A DNA stretch of 64,000 nucleotides from Deltaproteobacteria bacterium (GTDB lineage: Bacteria; Myxococcota_A; UBA796; SXON01), in assembly GCA_947486185.1 (NCBI GenBank), contig CANKTH010000006.1, forward strand, positions 17,635 to 81,634, read 5' to 3'. A program made the position numbers and the translations under genes. Below the pieces are notes generated by a model. That model did not search any database, had not been told where the DNA came from, and saw only the letters and a program-made list of their open reading frames with translations. Below are positions 44,046-52,549 of this stretch, piece after piece. Positions within the stretch are counted from its first letter, which is position 1. Each line of letters opens with the position of its first letter.

Positions 44046-45274
44046 TGTGCGGCCTTATCCAATCGTTCAATCGCCTTTTTGGCCGCTTCGTTGTTGCTTG
44101 TCTTGATCGCCAGCTCAAAGTAGGAGCGCGCTTTGACCGGATCCTTCTGACGGACGTACAGGGCGCCCAGTCGGTAATAAGCCTGGCCCTTGTATTCTTT
44201 CTCGACGTCCTTGTAGCCCGTATAGGTCTCGTACTCTTTCTGAGCCTCGGCGTAGCGCCCTAGCCGGGCGAGCACCACACCCCGGTGGTAGTGCGTGCGT
44301 TGGTTGGTCGGCGCGTCAACCAGGATCTCGTCGTAGATGCGGAGCGCATCCTCATAACGGCGGGTTGAGGTGTAGATCCGGCCGAGAGTGAGGTTGTTGA
44401 TGACATTGTCGGGGTAGGAGAGTCGGGCGTACAAAGCACGGTCGAGGGCGCGACGCATGTCCCGCTCCTCGATGTAGGCGTACGCCAGGGACAACGACGC
44501 GCCCGGCCCGACAAAGACCGCCTCTTTCTCGGCCTCCTTCATCAACACGATGCCTTCGGCGCGGCGGTCCTCGAAGTCGGGCAGCGCTTTGGACTGTTTG
44601 GTGACGACGCTCCGCCAATAGAAGTACATGCCGTCGCCCAGCTTGATGTCCGAAAAGGTGGGCGCGAGCTTTCGAGAGGCGTCGAGGTACTTCATAGCGT
44701 CCAACGCCTTGTTGAGCGCCGGCAGGTAGTTCGAACGGCGCAGATCGTGGATAGCGTCGATCGCGTGGATGCCCGCACCAAAGAAGTTCTCCAACGCGTC
44801 CGTGCCCGGCTCGGCGAGCCCCTTCTTGAGCTGGTCCTTGGTGAGCTTGGATGCGTTGAGGTACTGCTTCTCGTAGCGGAAGTCGTAGTTCTCGAACATC
44901 AACGCCTGGTAGATGAGCGCCTCTCCGAGCGGGCCGATCCCGAGGGTAGGATACTTTCCCGACAGCGTCTCCAACAGACGTTTTGCCTCTTTGTATTTCC
45001 TCACGTAGATGAGCTGGGTGGCGCTGCGGCAGGCGTCGACTACGTCCGGCGGCATACCAAGCTGCTCCGCCGCGGAGTAAGAGAGCTGGTTGTAGGGACG
45101 ATTGTAGAAGGCCTCAATCGCCTCGTCAGAGGCGTCCCCGGTCGCCGAGGTGGGTGGGGTGCCGGTGGCGCCTCCGAGGCTGTTCTCCGTCAAGTCGTCG
45201 GCGTCTTCGTCCTCTGCGTGCACGGGGCCCGCCCACAACAAGAGGAGCAGGAAGGTAAAGGACCAGCGGATCAT
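44042..45274 (-). CDS. Exported TPR-repeat protein
   Basis: 410 aa from ATG 45274, which overlaps the gshB stop as ATGA; the longer upstream reading runs through gshB in a wrong frame. Signal peptide FTFLLLLLWAGPVHA. The second half has TPR motifs (NLTLGRIYTSTRRYEDALRI; HYHRGVVLARLGRYAEAQKEY; YYRLGALYVRQKDPVKARSY), the last pair close to consensus. TPR proteins are scaffolds; the partner is unknown. Coupled to the SCO gene downstream by a 4-nt overlap. Confidence 0.85.
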   Translation of the reverse strand: MIRWSFTFLLLLLWAGPVHAEDEDADDLTENSLGGATGTPPTSATGDASDEAIEAFYNRPYNQLSYSAAEQLGMPPDVVDACRSATQLIYVRKYKEAKRLLETLSGKYPTLGIGPLGEALIYQALMFENYDFRYEKQYLNASKLTKDQLKKGLAEPGTDALENFFGAGIHAIDAIHDLRRSNYLPALNKALDAMKYLDASRKLAPTFSDIKLGDGMYFYWRSVVTKQSKALPDFEDRRAEGIVLMKEAEKEAVFVGPGASLSLAYAYIEERDMRRALDRALYARLSYPDNVINNLTLGRIYTSTRRYEDALRIYDEILVDAPTNQRTHYHRGVVLARLGRYAEAQKEYETYTGYKDVEKEYKGQAYYRLGALYVRQKDPVKARSYFELAIKTSNNEAAKKAIERLDKAAQ

Positions 45275-46215
45275 CGAGACTCCTGCCGCCGAGCGTAGCG
45301 TCGCGCCACCGCGTCGGCCACGAGGGCCTCGATCCGTACGCCCGACAGTCGCGCCACCTCCTGGATCCCCGTCGGGCTGGTGACGTTGATTTCCGTGAGC
45401 CAACCCCCGATCACGTCGATGCCGACGAACACAAAACCCTCGTCGCGTAAAACCGGACCGATCCGCGCGCAGATCTCGTGGTCGCGCTCGGACAGCTCCG
45501 TCGCGGCCACCCGCGCGCCCGCGTGCATGTTCCCGCGGTGATCGGACGCGCCGGGCACCCGGAGGATCGCGCCGACTGGCTCGCCATCGACCAGGATGAT
45601 CCTCTTGTCTCCGCCAACGATCTCGGGGAGGTACCGCTGGGCGATGATCGCGTGGCGGCCCTCGCCGGTCAGGAGCTCGATCATCGAGCGCAGGTTTCGG
45701 TCGCCCTTCTCGGTTACCAGCACCCCGCGGCCGCCGTTCCCGTCCCACGGCTTGAGCACGGCCCGGCCCACCCGCTCCACGAAGGCCGAAATCCGTGGGA
45801 TATCGCGGCTGATCAGCGTCTCCGGGGTGAGGTCGGAGTACTGGAAGGCGAAGAGCTTCTCGTTGCGGCTCCGAAGCCCCGCCGACGCGTTGACGATCAG
45901 CGTAGACGGCGGCGCGAGGTCGAAGAGGTAGGTGGAGAAGATATAGTGCATGTCGAAGGGAGGATCCTTTCGCATCCACACCACGTCGAAGTCGGACAGC
46001 GGCCGGTCGGAAGTGACCCCCGTCGTGAAGCCCTCGCCGTGGGCCTCGACCGCCTGGGCTTCGGCCCAAGCCATCGCGCCGGTCGCGTACATCCGGTCCG
46101 GCACGCACCACCAGCTCGGCCAACCCCGAGCCGTCCACTCGCGCATCAACATCCAGGTGGAGTCCCCGCGGAGGTTGAGGCTCGTCAGGGGGTCCATCAC
46201 AAAAAGGGTACGCAT
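45271..46215 (-). CDS. gshB: Glutathione synthetase
   Basis: 314 aa from ATG 46215, giving the usual family length and N-terminus (LFVMDPLTSLNLRGDSTWMLM). ATP-grasp features: WMRKDPPFDMHYIFSTYLF, AVLKPWDGNGGRGV (glycine-rich nucleotide loop), ILVDGEPVGAILRVP, NMHAGARVAATELS and the C-terminal TEINVTSPTGIQE that binds ADP and Mg2+. The enzyme joins gamma-glutamylcysteine to glycine. gshA is not in the window. It lies 13 nt after mnmE and overlaps the TPR gene by 4 nt. Confidence 0.95.
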   Translation of the reverse strand: MRTLFVMDPLTSLNLRGDSTWMLMREWTARGWPSWWCVPDRMYATGAMAWAEAQAVEAHGEGFTTGVTSDRPLSDFDVVWMRKDPPFDMHYIFSTYLFDLAPPSTLIVNASAGLRSRNEKLFAFQYSDLTPETLISRDIPRISAFVERVGRAVLKPWDGNGGRGVLVTEKGDRNLRSMIELLTGEGRHAIIAQRYLPEIVGGDKRIILVDGEPVGAILRVPGASDHRGNMHAGARVAATELSERDHEICARIGPVLRDEGFVFVGIDVIGGWLTEINVTSPTGIQEVARLSGVRIEALVADAVARRYARRQESR

Positions 46216-46228
46216 CAACGCTCCAAAT

Positions 46229-47560
46229 CTACTTGCCCACGCAGAAGCGGGCAAAGAGCCGGTCCAGGGTGTCCTCCCGACTATCCCGGCCGAGCACCGC
46301 GCCAAGCTCGCCGATCGCATCGCACACCAGCTCCCCCGCCACCGCGGGACCCGCCAGCCCGAGCGCCACACGCGCCGCGTCGATGTGGCGGATCGCCGCG
46401 GCGAGGCGATCGTGCTGCCGGGCGCTGCCGAGGAGCGGCGCCGCCTCCCCTGGGGTCTCGCCGATCAACAGCCGGGGTAACAGACTCCGTAACGCCGGAA
46501 TCCCGCTACCATCCTGGTTGTCCACCCGCAGCACCCCAGGGGCGGGCGGGTGGTTCGCCAGGCCCCCGAAGGTCTCCACCCGGAGCACCTGGCGGCCGGC
46601 GGTCCTCTCCTCGATGAGCCGAAGTTCGGGGCCCGGCGGAAGATGAGCCGGTTGAAGGACCAATAACAGGTCGGCTCGCGCCACGATCTCGGCCGAGAGC
46701 GCGATGCCTGCGGCCTCGAGCGGGTCGGCCGTCTCGCGTTCTCCGGCGGTATCGACCAGCGTGATTCGGACCTGCTCCAGCAGGAGGGGCGCCTCGATGA
46801 GGTCGCGCGTGGTGCCTGGGGTTGGGCTCACAAGCGCGCGCGGTCGCCCCAACAGGCGATTGAACAGGCTGGACTTACCTGCATTTACCGGTCCGATGAG
46901 CGCGACCACCGCGCCGTCCACCGCGAGGCGCCCAGCCCGGTAGCTCGACACGGCGCCGTGGAGCCGCTCCCGGCAAACGAGCATACGCGAGTCCAGCTCG
47001 GTGTCGGACGCAAAAAGCAGCCCCTCCTCTGGATAATCCAACATCGCCTCAAGCTCGGCGCCGAGGTCGAGGAGCGCGTCCCGCACCTCGGCGGCCAGCA
47101 GGCTCACGCCGCCCTGGAGGCCGTTCCACGCGAGCGCGAGACCCGCGGGCGAGCTGGCCTCGATGGTCTGGAGCACTGCTTCCGCTCGACAAAGGTCGAT
47201 TTTTCCGTTGAGGAGCGCGCGTCGGGTGAACTCACCTGGCGCCGCCATCCTCGCTCCCAGGTCAAGACATGCGCCCAGAAGTCGCTCGACCAACGCGGGA
47301 TTTCCGTGACAGGAGATCTCGGCCACGTCTTCCCCCGTGTACGAGCGCGGCGCCGGCATCCAGGTCAGGAGCCCGTCGTCAAACGCACCGCGGGTGTCGC
47401 GGAGCTGTACGTGGCAGACCCCCCAAGGTCGAGGCACGCGTCCGCAGAGCTCCAAGATCAACGGTCGTAACTCGAGCCCGGACAAGCGGACGATCGCCAC
47501 CGCCCCGGAGCCCCAGGGGGTCACGCAGGCGACGATCGGCAGGGACTCTCGGGACAGCAT
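46229..47560 (-). CDS. mnmE: tRNA modification GTPase MnmE, with degenerate G4 and G5 motifs
   Basis: 443 aa, near the normal 450. MnmE with MnmG modifies wobble U34 of certain tRNAs. N-terminal tetrahydrofolate domain is clear (YTGEDVAEISCHGNP; GEFTRRALLNGKIDLCRAEAV), G1 GPVNAGKSS at 223-231 with the K-loop Asn, GTTRD at 249-253, DTAG at 270-273, and the C-terminal FCVGK with the essential Cys. However, the G4 NKxD motif, expected near 328-332, reads ETFGG, and the G5 SA near 346 reads DN. Guanine specificity may be altered. mnmG is not in the window. It is the first gene of a coupled operon. Confidence 0.93.
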   Translation of the reverse strand: MLSRESLPIVACVTPWGSGAVAIVRLSGLELRPLILELCGRVPRPWGVCHVQLRDTRGAFDDGLLTWMPAPRSYTGEDVAEISCHGNPALVERLLGACLDLGARMAAPGEFTRRALLNGKIDLCRAEAVLQTIEASSPAGLALAWNGLQGGVSLLAAEVRDALLDLGAELEAMLDYPEEGLLFASDTELDSRMLVCRERLHGAVSSYRAGRLAVDGAVVALIGPVNAGKSSLFNRLLGRPRALVSPTPGTTRDLIEAPLLLEQVRITLVDTAGERETADPLEAAGIALSAEIVARADLLLVLQPAHLPPGPELRLIEERTAGRQVLRVETFGGLANHPPAPGVLRVDNQDGSGIPALRSLLPRLLIGETPGEAAPLLGSARQHDRLAAAIRHIDAARVALGLAGPAVAGELVCDAIGELGAVLGRDSREDTLDRLFARFCVGK

Positions 47561-47617
47561 GACGGCGTGTAGCCCGATGGGCCACCCTCAGGCGACCGCG
47601 GAGCAAGACCCGCACCC

Positions 47618-48601
47618 TCAGCGGCAGCTCGGATAATCGGCAGGATCGACGTAGGGATCGACCTGGACATCCGGGTCCCACGGGGCCCGCGCGTCGAGCA
47701 CCTCGAGGTAGACGCACTTGTCCGAACCATCGGGACAGGCGGTACATTCGACAAACGTGCAGAGATCGAGGCCCGCCATGGCCGCGATGGGCGCGGAGTC
47801 CATCAGGCCGGTGACCACGAGGTTGTCTACCGCGGAGCCGTCCTCGTTGAAGGTGCCCGCGATCTTGGTCTCGTACAAGGGGATGTCTGCGCCGTTGATG
47901 GTGAGGATCGTGTCGGTGGGCCCCACCTCGTACGCGGGGGCGGACGAGAAGGAGATCGGCGGAAAATTGATGGCGGCGGTACATACATATTGACGGAAGT
48001 CGCTCCCCTCCTTGACGGCCGCAGTGCCCACCGCGTCGATCATTCCGCTCTCGACGCCCTCGACCTGCATGATCAAGGCGTCAGTCACCAGGTAAGCCAG
48101 AAACAACGGACCGATACCTGGAGGTTCCACCCACAGGATGTCGCTCCCTTCGAGGTCCACCACGTAGGCGCGATCCACCACGTCGACCTCCCAGCTCAGA
48201 CGCGTGCGAAACGTGGTCTCCAGGGTTGAGCTGCACGCGGTCGCGGCGACGCGGTAGTCCTGGGCGTCAGCGAGCGGGGCATCCGGGGTCAAGGTCGCGC
48301 TCAGCCCGTCGGGAGCGAGGGCGGTGGCGCCGGTGACGAGCGGCTCCACCAGGAACTGCGCCTGGGTGACCGGCTCGGAGAAGGTGGCGGTGATCACGCT
48401 GTCCGTCGACACATCCAGGCTGCCGTCGGCGGGGCTCACGCCGGTCACCACCGCGGTGCACGGCGGCGCCGTGCTGTCGTCGGCGGGAGGCGCGGTGTCG
48501 TCAACGGGCGCGGTCGACTCAGTGGTCTGGTCGGGCTCGGGGGCAGGCTTGGACTCGGGAGAGTCGGCGGGGCAGGCTACGAGCAGAAGAAAGAGCGTCA
48601 T
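47618..48601 (-). CDS. Lipoprotein with an N-terminal Ig-like domain
   Basis: 327 aa from ATG 48601, chosen for the lipobox LVAC (Cys10); the open frame extends far upstream across other genes without being coding. A Ser/Thr/Pro/Asp-rich linker follows. Residues 55-130 resemble a bacterial Ig-like (Big_5) domain: VSPADGSLDVSTDSVITATFSEPV. The rest (130-327) has LVTDALIMQVEGVE and a Cys-rich end (CTFVECTACPDGSDKC). No family is recognised for that part. Likely an outer-membrane lipoprotein of unknown function. Confidence 0.8.
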   Translation of the reverse strand: MTLFLLLVACPADSPESKPAPEPDQTTESTAPVDDTAPPADDSTAPPCTAVVTGVSPADGSLDVSTDSVITATFSEPVTQAQFLVEPLVTGATALAPDGLSATLTPDAPLADAQDYRVAATACSSTLETTFRTRLSWEVDVVDRAYVVDLEGSDILWVEPPGIGPLFLAYLVTDALIMQVEGVESGMIDAVGTAAVKEGSDFRQYVCTAAINFPPISFSSAPAYEVGPTDTILTINGADIPLYETKIAGTFNEDGSAVDNLVVTGLMDSAPIAAMAGLDLCTFVECTACPDGSDKCVYLEVLDARAPWDPDVQVDPYVDPADYPSCR

Positions 48602-48648
48602 TGGGCCAGTGTAGGCTGAGTTCGCGCGGGCGGAAAGTGACCGCTCGC

Positions 48649-49659
48649 TTAGCCCGCGACCTTGCCCTCGGTTGCCCGCTCCCGCACCCTCCGCAGGCTC
48701 TCGCCCAGTCCGAAGGGCAGGCCCAGGCGCCGCAGACAATAATGGAGCCCCATCACCGCACGAATCAAGGGGAGCCGGTCGGAGCTGAACGGGACCTTGC
48801 TCACCGCAAAAGGATGACGTCGCTTGAGCTCCCCCATCTTGTCCAAAAGTCGATCGTTCGAAAAGTCCCATAGACCGGACTGAAGCGGCCCGAGCACAAA
48901 GGCGAACTCGTGGGTCAGTCGGCCGGCGTCTACCCCAAGTTCCGCCAGCACCCCTTCTGTGTCGCCCTGCAGTGCGCGATCCAAACCGGCGGCGAGGGAC
49001 CCGACACGCGGCACCGCGGCCAGCGCGCCGAGGTCCGCGAGCCCAAGCCCCGAAGGTCCGAGCAGCAGGTTTCCGGGGTGAGCGTCGGCGGTGGCGGCAA
49101 ACACCTCCGGCACCCCCAGGCGCGGCCACGGCTTCACCGCGGCGGCCATCTCTCGAAGCGCCTCGGCTTCGACCCGAAGATCGAGCTCGGCGAGCAGGGA
49201 CTCCCGAAGGCCCACGAGCATCCGAGCCCCACCCTCGACCAGCTTGGCGGGCAACGCCAAGGTCCCGAGGTTGTCGAGATCGGCATGAAGCGCCTGGGCG
49301 ATCCCGGGGTAGAGCAGCTTGACCACGACCTCGTCGCCATTCGCGAGCCGCGCGGCATGTACCTGTGCCATCGACGCAGCCGCGAGCGGCACTGGCTCGA
49401 CGGAGGCCAGGAGCCCCGCAGGAAGGCCCCCAATCGCCCGCTCCATCTCGGCCCAGGGCCGCGCCTCGGCCTCGGAGAAGAGGAGCCCGAGCTGCGCTTT
49501 GAGCTCGGGAGGCATCCCGTCCGCGAAGAGCGCGAGGGTCTGACCGAGCTTGTGTGCGCCGCCATTGAGGCGACCCAAGGTCGAGACCGACGGGACGGCG
49601 GGGCCCACCGCGGCTCCGAGGATCCGGGCCGCACGACCGAAACGGGAGCGGGGGATCAT
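48649..49659 (-). CDS. ABC1/UbiB-type kinase-like protein, internally shortened
   Basis: 336 aa. Family marks: the KxGQ motif as HKLGQ (residues 36-40), the Ala-rich loop AAASMAQVHAA (93-103), VVKLLYPG with Lys114, the DLRVEAEAL helix, HPGN (194-197) and DLG (209-211) in place of DFG. Normally 80-100 residues of hinge and catalytic-lobe helices lie between the VPxV strand and HPGN. Here LGVPEVFAAT joins ADAHPGN directly, at about 49,085-49,100, so the hinge and the His of HxDxHPGN are missing. UbiB proteins support quinone and lipid metabolism. The gene stays in frame, so it may still make a protein, but kinase activity looks unlikely. Confidence 0.8.
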   Translation of the reverse strand: MIPRSRFGRAARILGAAVGPAVPSVSTLGRLNGGAHKLGQTLALFADGMPPELKAQLGLLFSEAEARPWAEMERAIGGLPAGLLASVEPVPLAAASMAQVHAARLANGDEVVVKLLYPGIAQALHADLDNLGTLALPAKLVEGGARMLVGLRESLLAELDLRVEAEALREMAAAVKPWPRLGVPEVFAATADAHPGNLLLGPSGLGLADLGALAAVPRVGSLAAGLDRALQGDTEGVLAELGVDAGRLTHEFAFVLGPLQSGLWDFSNDRLLDKMGELKRRHPFAVSKVPFSSDRLPLIRAVMGLHYCLRRLGLPFGLGESLRRVRERATEGKVAG

Positions 49660-49723
49660 GAGGATTCGAAGCGCTGTAACTCGGAGGGCGGGCTCGCGGG
49701 GAAGCGCCGGGTCGAGGGCTCAC

Positions 49724-49834
49724 TCAAAACGCCGCGTAGCCCGGGCCGCTCACCGCGCCCCACCACAGCCACCCAAGCCCGGCCAAGGCCCCCAAGCCCA
49801 ACCCCACGGCGCCCCACAGCGCCCAACGCCTCAC
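49724..49834 (-). CDS. Possible 36-aa single-span membrane peptide
   Basis: GTG 49834 overlaps the stop of the broken SGNH gene (GTGA). The 36 codons give RRWALWGAVGLGLGALAGLG followed by WLWW and a short polar end: one positively charged residue pair, a Gly-zipper hydrophobic span and aromatic belts. The layout fits a small inner-membrane subunit, and the overlap fits coupling. A chance GC-rich reading is possible. Confidence 0.3.
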   Translation of the reverse strand: MRRWALWGAVGLGLGALAGLGWLWWGAVSGPGYAAF

Positions 49835-51346
49835 AGACACACTGCCGCGCCCATCCACGGCGTACAAACACCGTGTTCGCACGGATTCGCCGTATCGCAT
49901 CGATCGACACAGTAGCCGGCGCTCCCCGCGTTGACCTCTCCCGTCCGGCACGGCGGCAACGCCAACCTCCGTCCATCGGCGCATTGTAGCCGCTCCTCAC
50001 ACGTCTCCAGACGATAACAACCGAGGTTCATGTTTCCGATCCAGTCATCGGGAAGAGGGCACTCGGCGTCCGGCTCAGGGATCGTGCCAAGCGGCTCGGT
50101 CGTGCCCCCGGTGAGCGCCTCGAAGCGGTAGTGCCCGGCCTCCAATACGAGGCGCGCGGCGTGGTCGGACCACACAAAATCCGCCACCACCCTACGCCCC
50201 TCCAGCACCGGCGCCACCAGGGTCAGCCGCCCGGGACCGTCGGCGGCGACCTGGGTGCGGACCATTGTCTCCAGAGGCGCATCCCCCAGCCCGATGGTGC
50301 CGAAGGTATCGGCCTTACAGCTGATCTTCACCCACTCCCGAATCTGCCAGGTGCCACAGCCGAGCGCGCTCGACCCCCTCACGAGGTTCTCCCGCGTCAC
50401 CGCCCACTCCACCGGGAGCGGTACCCGGTTGCGCCCCGGTGGGAGACCCGGCTCCGGCCATGCCGGCAGCGGGGGCGCGGAGAGCCGGGCGGCGATCTGC
50501 TCGGCGAGGACCTGCTGGCCTATCGCCGAGAGGTGAAGATCACCGTGCAAAAAGGCACCAGGCTCGGCTTCCCGAAACGCGAGGAGGGGCTCGACCACCG
50601 TGATGCCGAGCCGGTCGGCCTCGGCGGCAACCTCGTCGAGGAGGACGAGACTCCCCGAGAGATCTTTGGGTTCTTCCCCATACTTTGCCCATTCGTCGGG
50701 AGACACCTGGACGTCCAGGGGTAGGAGCACCACGGTCAGACGTGCCCCCTCGGCGGCGGCGATGGCATACGCGCGTTTCAAGAAACCCGATAGCACCGAG
50801 CTGGGTGCCGGCACGGGCGCGACCTCGGGCGCCACCGCCGCGACGCGCCCCTGCGCCGCCTCGAGCTCACGCAGCACCATACGCAGCGCGTCGGTGACCT
50901 GGTTTTTCTCGGGGTGCTCCCTAAGGTATCGCCTGATTCTTCCGGGAGCCTCACGCCGGAGCCTGGCCCCCAACCCGGCCGTTGATGACCGGCCGCCCCA
51001 GGATGCGCGACAGGCGGGAGGCAGCGACCTGATCCTCCTCCACCCCCAAACCAAACACCTGCGAGTCTCCCACCACCAGCACCTCGGGTACGGTGGGCTC
51101 GGGCCAGTCCGATCCGCGGTAACCCTCGTTGTTGCTGTTGATCCTGGTCACGGGGTTGCCGGAGAAGGAGATACGCGAGGCCTGGTCGGGTTTGAGGCGG
51201 ACCCCAAGCTCCGGATCGGGAACGTAGAAGTTGACGTGGGGAAAGGCGCCGCCGCTCGCGGCGAAACAGGCGAGCTCCGCACCGAAGCTAAAGGCGAGGA
51301 CTCCGACGGCCAGACCAGCCACGACCGACCGAAACGAGTGGCGCAT
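49831..51346 (-). pseudogene. Broken SGNH/AlgX-like hydrolase gene, with frameshift and deletion
   Basis: The N-terminal 131 codons (ATG 51346) carry a membrane anchor, PDPELGVRLKPD, a NNEGYRGS block and the nucleophile motif VVGDSQVFGLG (Ser95), then stop at 50,951 after INGRVGGQAPA. From about 50,950 another frame carries the rest to 49,831: PGRIRRYLREHPEKNQ, RLTVVLLPLDVQVSPDEW and GDLHLSAIGQQVL (catalytic Asp/His). Between GGQAPA and GRIRRYL about 60-100 residues with the Asn block are expected but absent, so the break is a deletion that also shifts frame. A C-terminal Cys-rich EGF-like end (CVDRCDTANPCEHGVC) remains. Confidence 0.6.
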
Positions 51347-51355
51347 CCGGCCTCG

Positions 51356-51508
51356 TTAATCCGCCTCGCGCGGCGTGGGCAGCCCGCCCCACTCACGGCC
51401 TTCGGCGTCCACATCCAGCACCTGGCCGCCGCCCACCAACAGGTCACCGCCAGCGCCGATCACCGACCGAACGCCAGGCCAGAACCCTGACCGCGGCCGA
51501 CCGGATCG
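51356..51508 (-). pseudogene. C-terminal fragment of a propeller-like gene
   Basis: About 50 codons ending in TAA (51356-51358). The reading VRSVIGAGGDLLVGGGQVLD then VDAEGREWGGLPTPREAD looks like the last blade of a repeat-rich beta protein. It has no start codon; upstream it runs straight into the end of the diacylglycerol-kinase-like gene. It is the third deletion-like scar within 2.5 kb. Confidence 0.4.
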
Positions 51509-51510
51509 GT

Positions 51511-52461
51511 TCAGGCGACTTCTGGGCGGAGATCGAGGAGTTTCACGGCGCCCGGCACCACCGAGATCCGGACCGGCGCGACGCCGGGAGCCTCGCCATC
51601 ACAGTCGATCCACGCCGGGTTCTGATCCACCGGGGTCGCCACGATCTCGCGCCCCGAAAAGTGGCTCACCAGGGGCGAGGCCAGATGTTTCCCCTGGTAG
51701 ATGGTACGAGAGAGTCCGATCACCTGCGGCAGTGGGCCGGCGCGGAGCACCATCACCTCCAGGACCCCGTCGGCGAGGCGCGCCATCGGCCCGACCATCA
51801 TGCCGCCGCCGAAATAACGGCCGTTACACACTGCGATGTTGGTGACCTCGAACACGCCCTTGTCGTCGCCGTCCACCACCAGCCGAAGCTTCGCGGGGGT
51901 GTACTGCATCAGCGCCTCCAAGGTCGCGACGAAGAAGGAGACGCGACCACCCAGGCGTTTGGAAGACTTGTTGACGAGCCTGCAAACGAGGCCGCCGATG
52001 CCGAACGACAGGATGTTGAGGAAATAGCGCGATTGTTCCACACCGTCGTCACCCTTGAACCACGCCTGTCCGGCGTCAACCAAGGTGGCGCTGGCCGCAG
52101 GGATCGCGCGGGCCGCCGTGAGGAGCTCCTGCCCGCTGTTGAGCAGCCGCCGGAAATCGCCCCCGGTACCGGCCGGCAAGATGCCCAGAGTCACGCTGCC
52201 CGGCGCGACACCGGCGCGGAGGATGCCGTTGAGCACCTCGTTGTGCGTGCCGTCGCCGCCTAACGAAAGAACTCGCTCCGAACCTCCACGAACCGCCTGC
52301 TCCGCGAGGCGGATACCATCTTCGATCTTCTCGGTTTTCAGGAACTGGACATCGCCAAGCTCGGCCTTCAAGGCTGGCTCCAAGGCGGCCCATTCGCGCC
52401 CGACCCGGCCGGCCGCGGCGCGGGGGTTGACGATGACGGTGGTCAACACGCTGGCCATCAC
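51511..52461 (-). CDS. Diacylglycerol kinase-family lipid kinase (YegS/DagK type)
   Basis: 316 aa from ATG 52461 or 52458. The catalytic domain begins TVIVNPRAAAGRVG and has the nucleotide motif GGDGT at 68-72, followed by NEVLNGIL and LPAGTGGDFRR. The C-terminal beta-sandwich includes SFGIGGLVCR, NIAVCNGRYFGGGM, and the DGVLEVMVLR and IDCDGE blocks that bind Mg2+ and lipid in this family. Likely phosphorylates diacylglycerol or a related lipid. It faces dapF across 88 nt. Confidence 0.92.
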   Translation of the reverse strand: MMASVLTTVIVNPRAAAGRVGREWAALEPALKAELGDVQFLKTEKIEDGIRLAEQAVRGGSERVLSLGGDGTHNEVLNGILRAGVAPGSVTLGILPAGTGGDFRRLLNSGQELLTAARAIPAASATLVDAGQAWFKGDDGVEQSRYFLNILSFGIGGLVCRLVNKSSKRLGGRVSFFVATLEALMQYTPAKLRLVVDGDDKGVFEVTNIAVCNGRYFGGGMMVGPMARLADGVLEVMVLRAGPLPQVIGLSRTIYQGKHLASPLVSHFSGREIVATPVDQNPAWIDCDGEAPGVAPVRISVVPGAVKLLDLRPEVA

Positions 52462-52549
52462 TGCTCCCTGGCCCCGTTTGGGGGCGTTCTGGCGCTGTTA
52501 GCCGGATCCTCCCGCCCGGGCACCCGTAAGGACCGGTTAGGGCGCGACG

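Noticed and set aside
45275..46138. Upstream extension of the TPR protein reading to 698 codons
   Set aside because: It reads gshB out of frame; the ATGA overlap and signal peptide fix the start at 45,274.
48602..49723. Upstream extension of the lipoprotein reading to 701 codons
   Set aside because: It runs through the ABC1 gene in a wrong frame with Arg/Pro-rich sequence; the true start at 48,601 has a lipobox.
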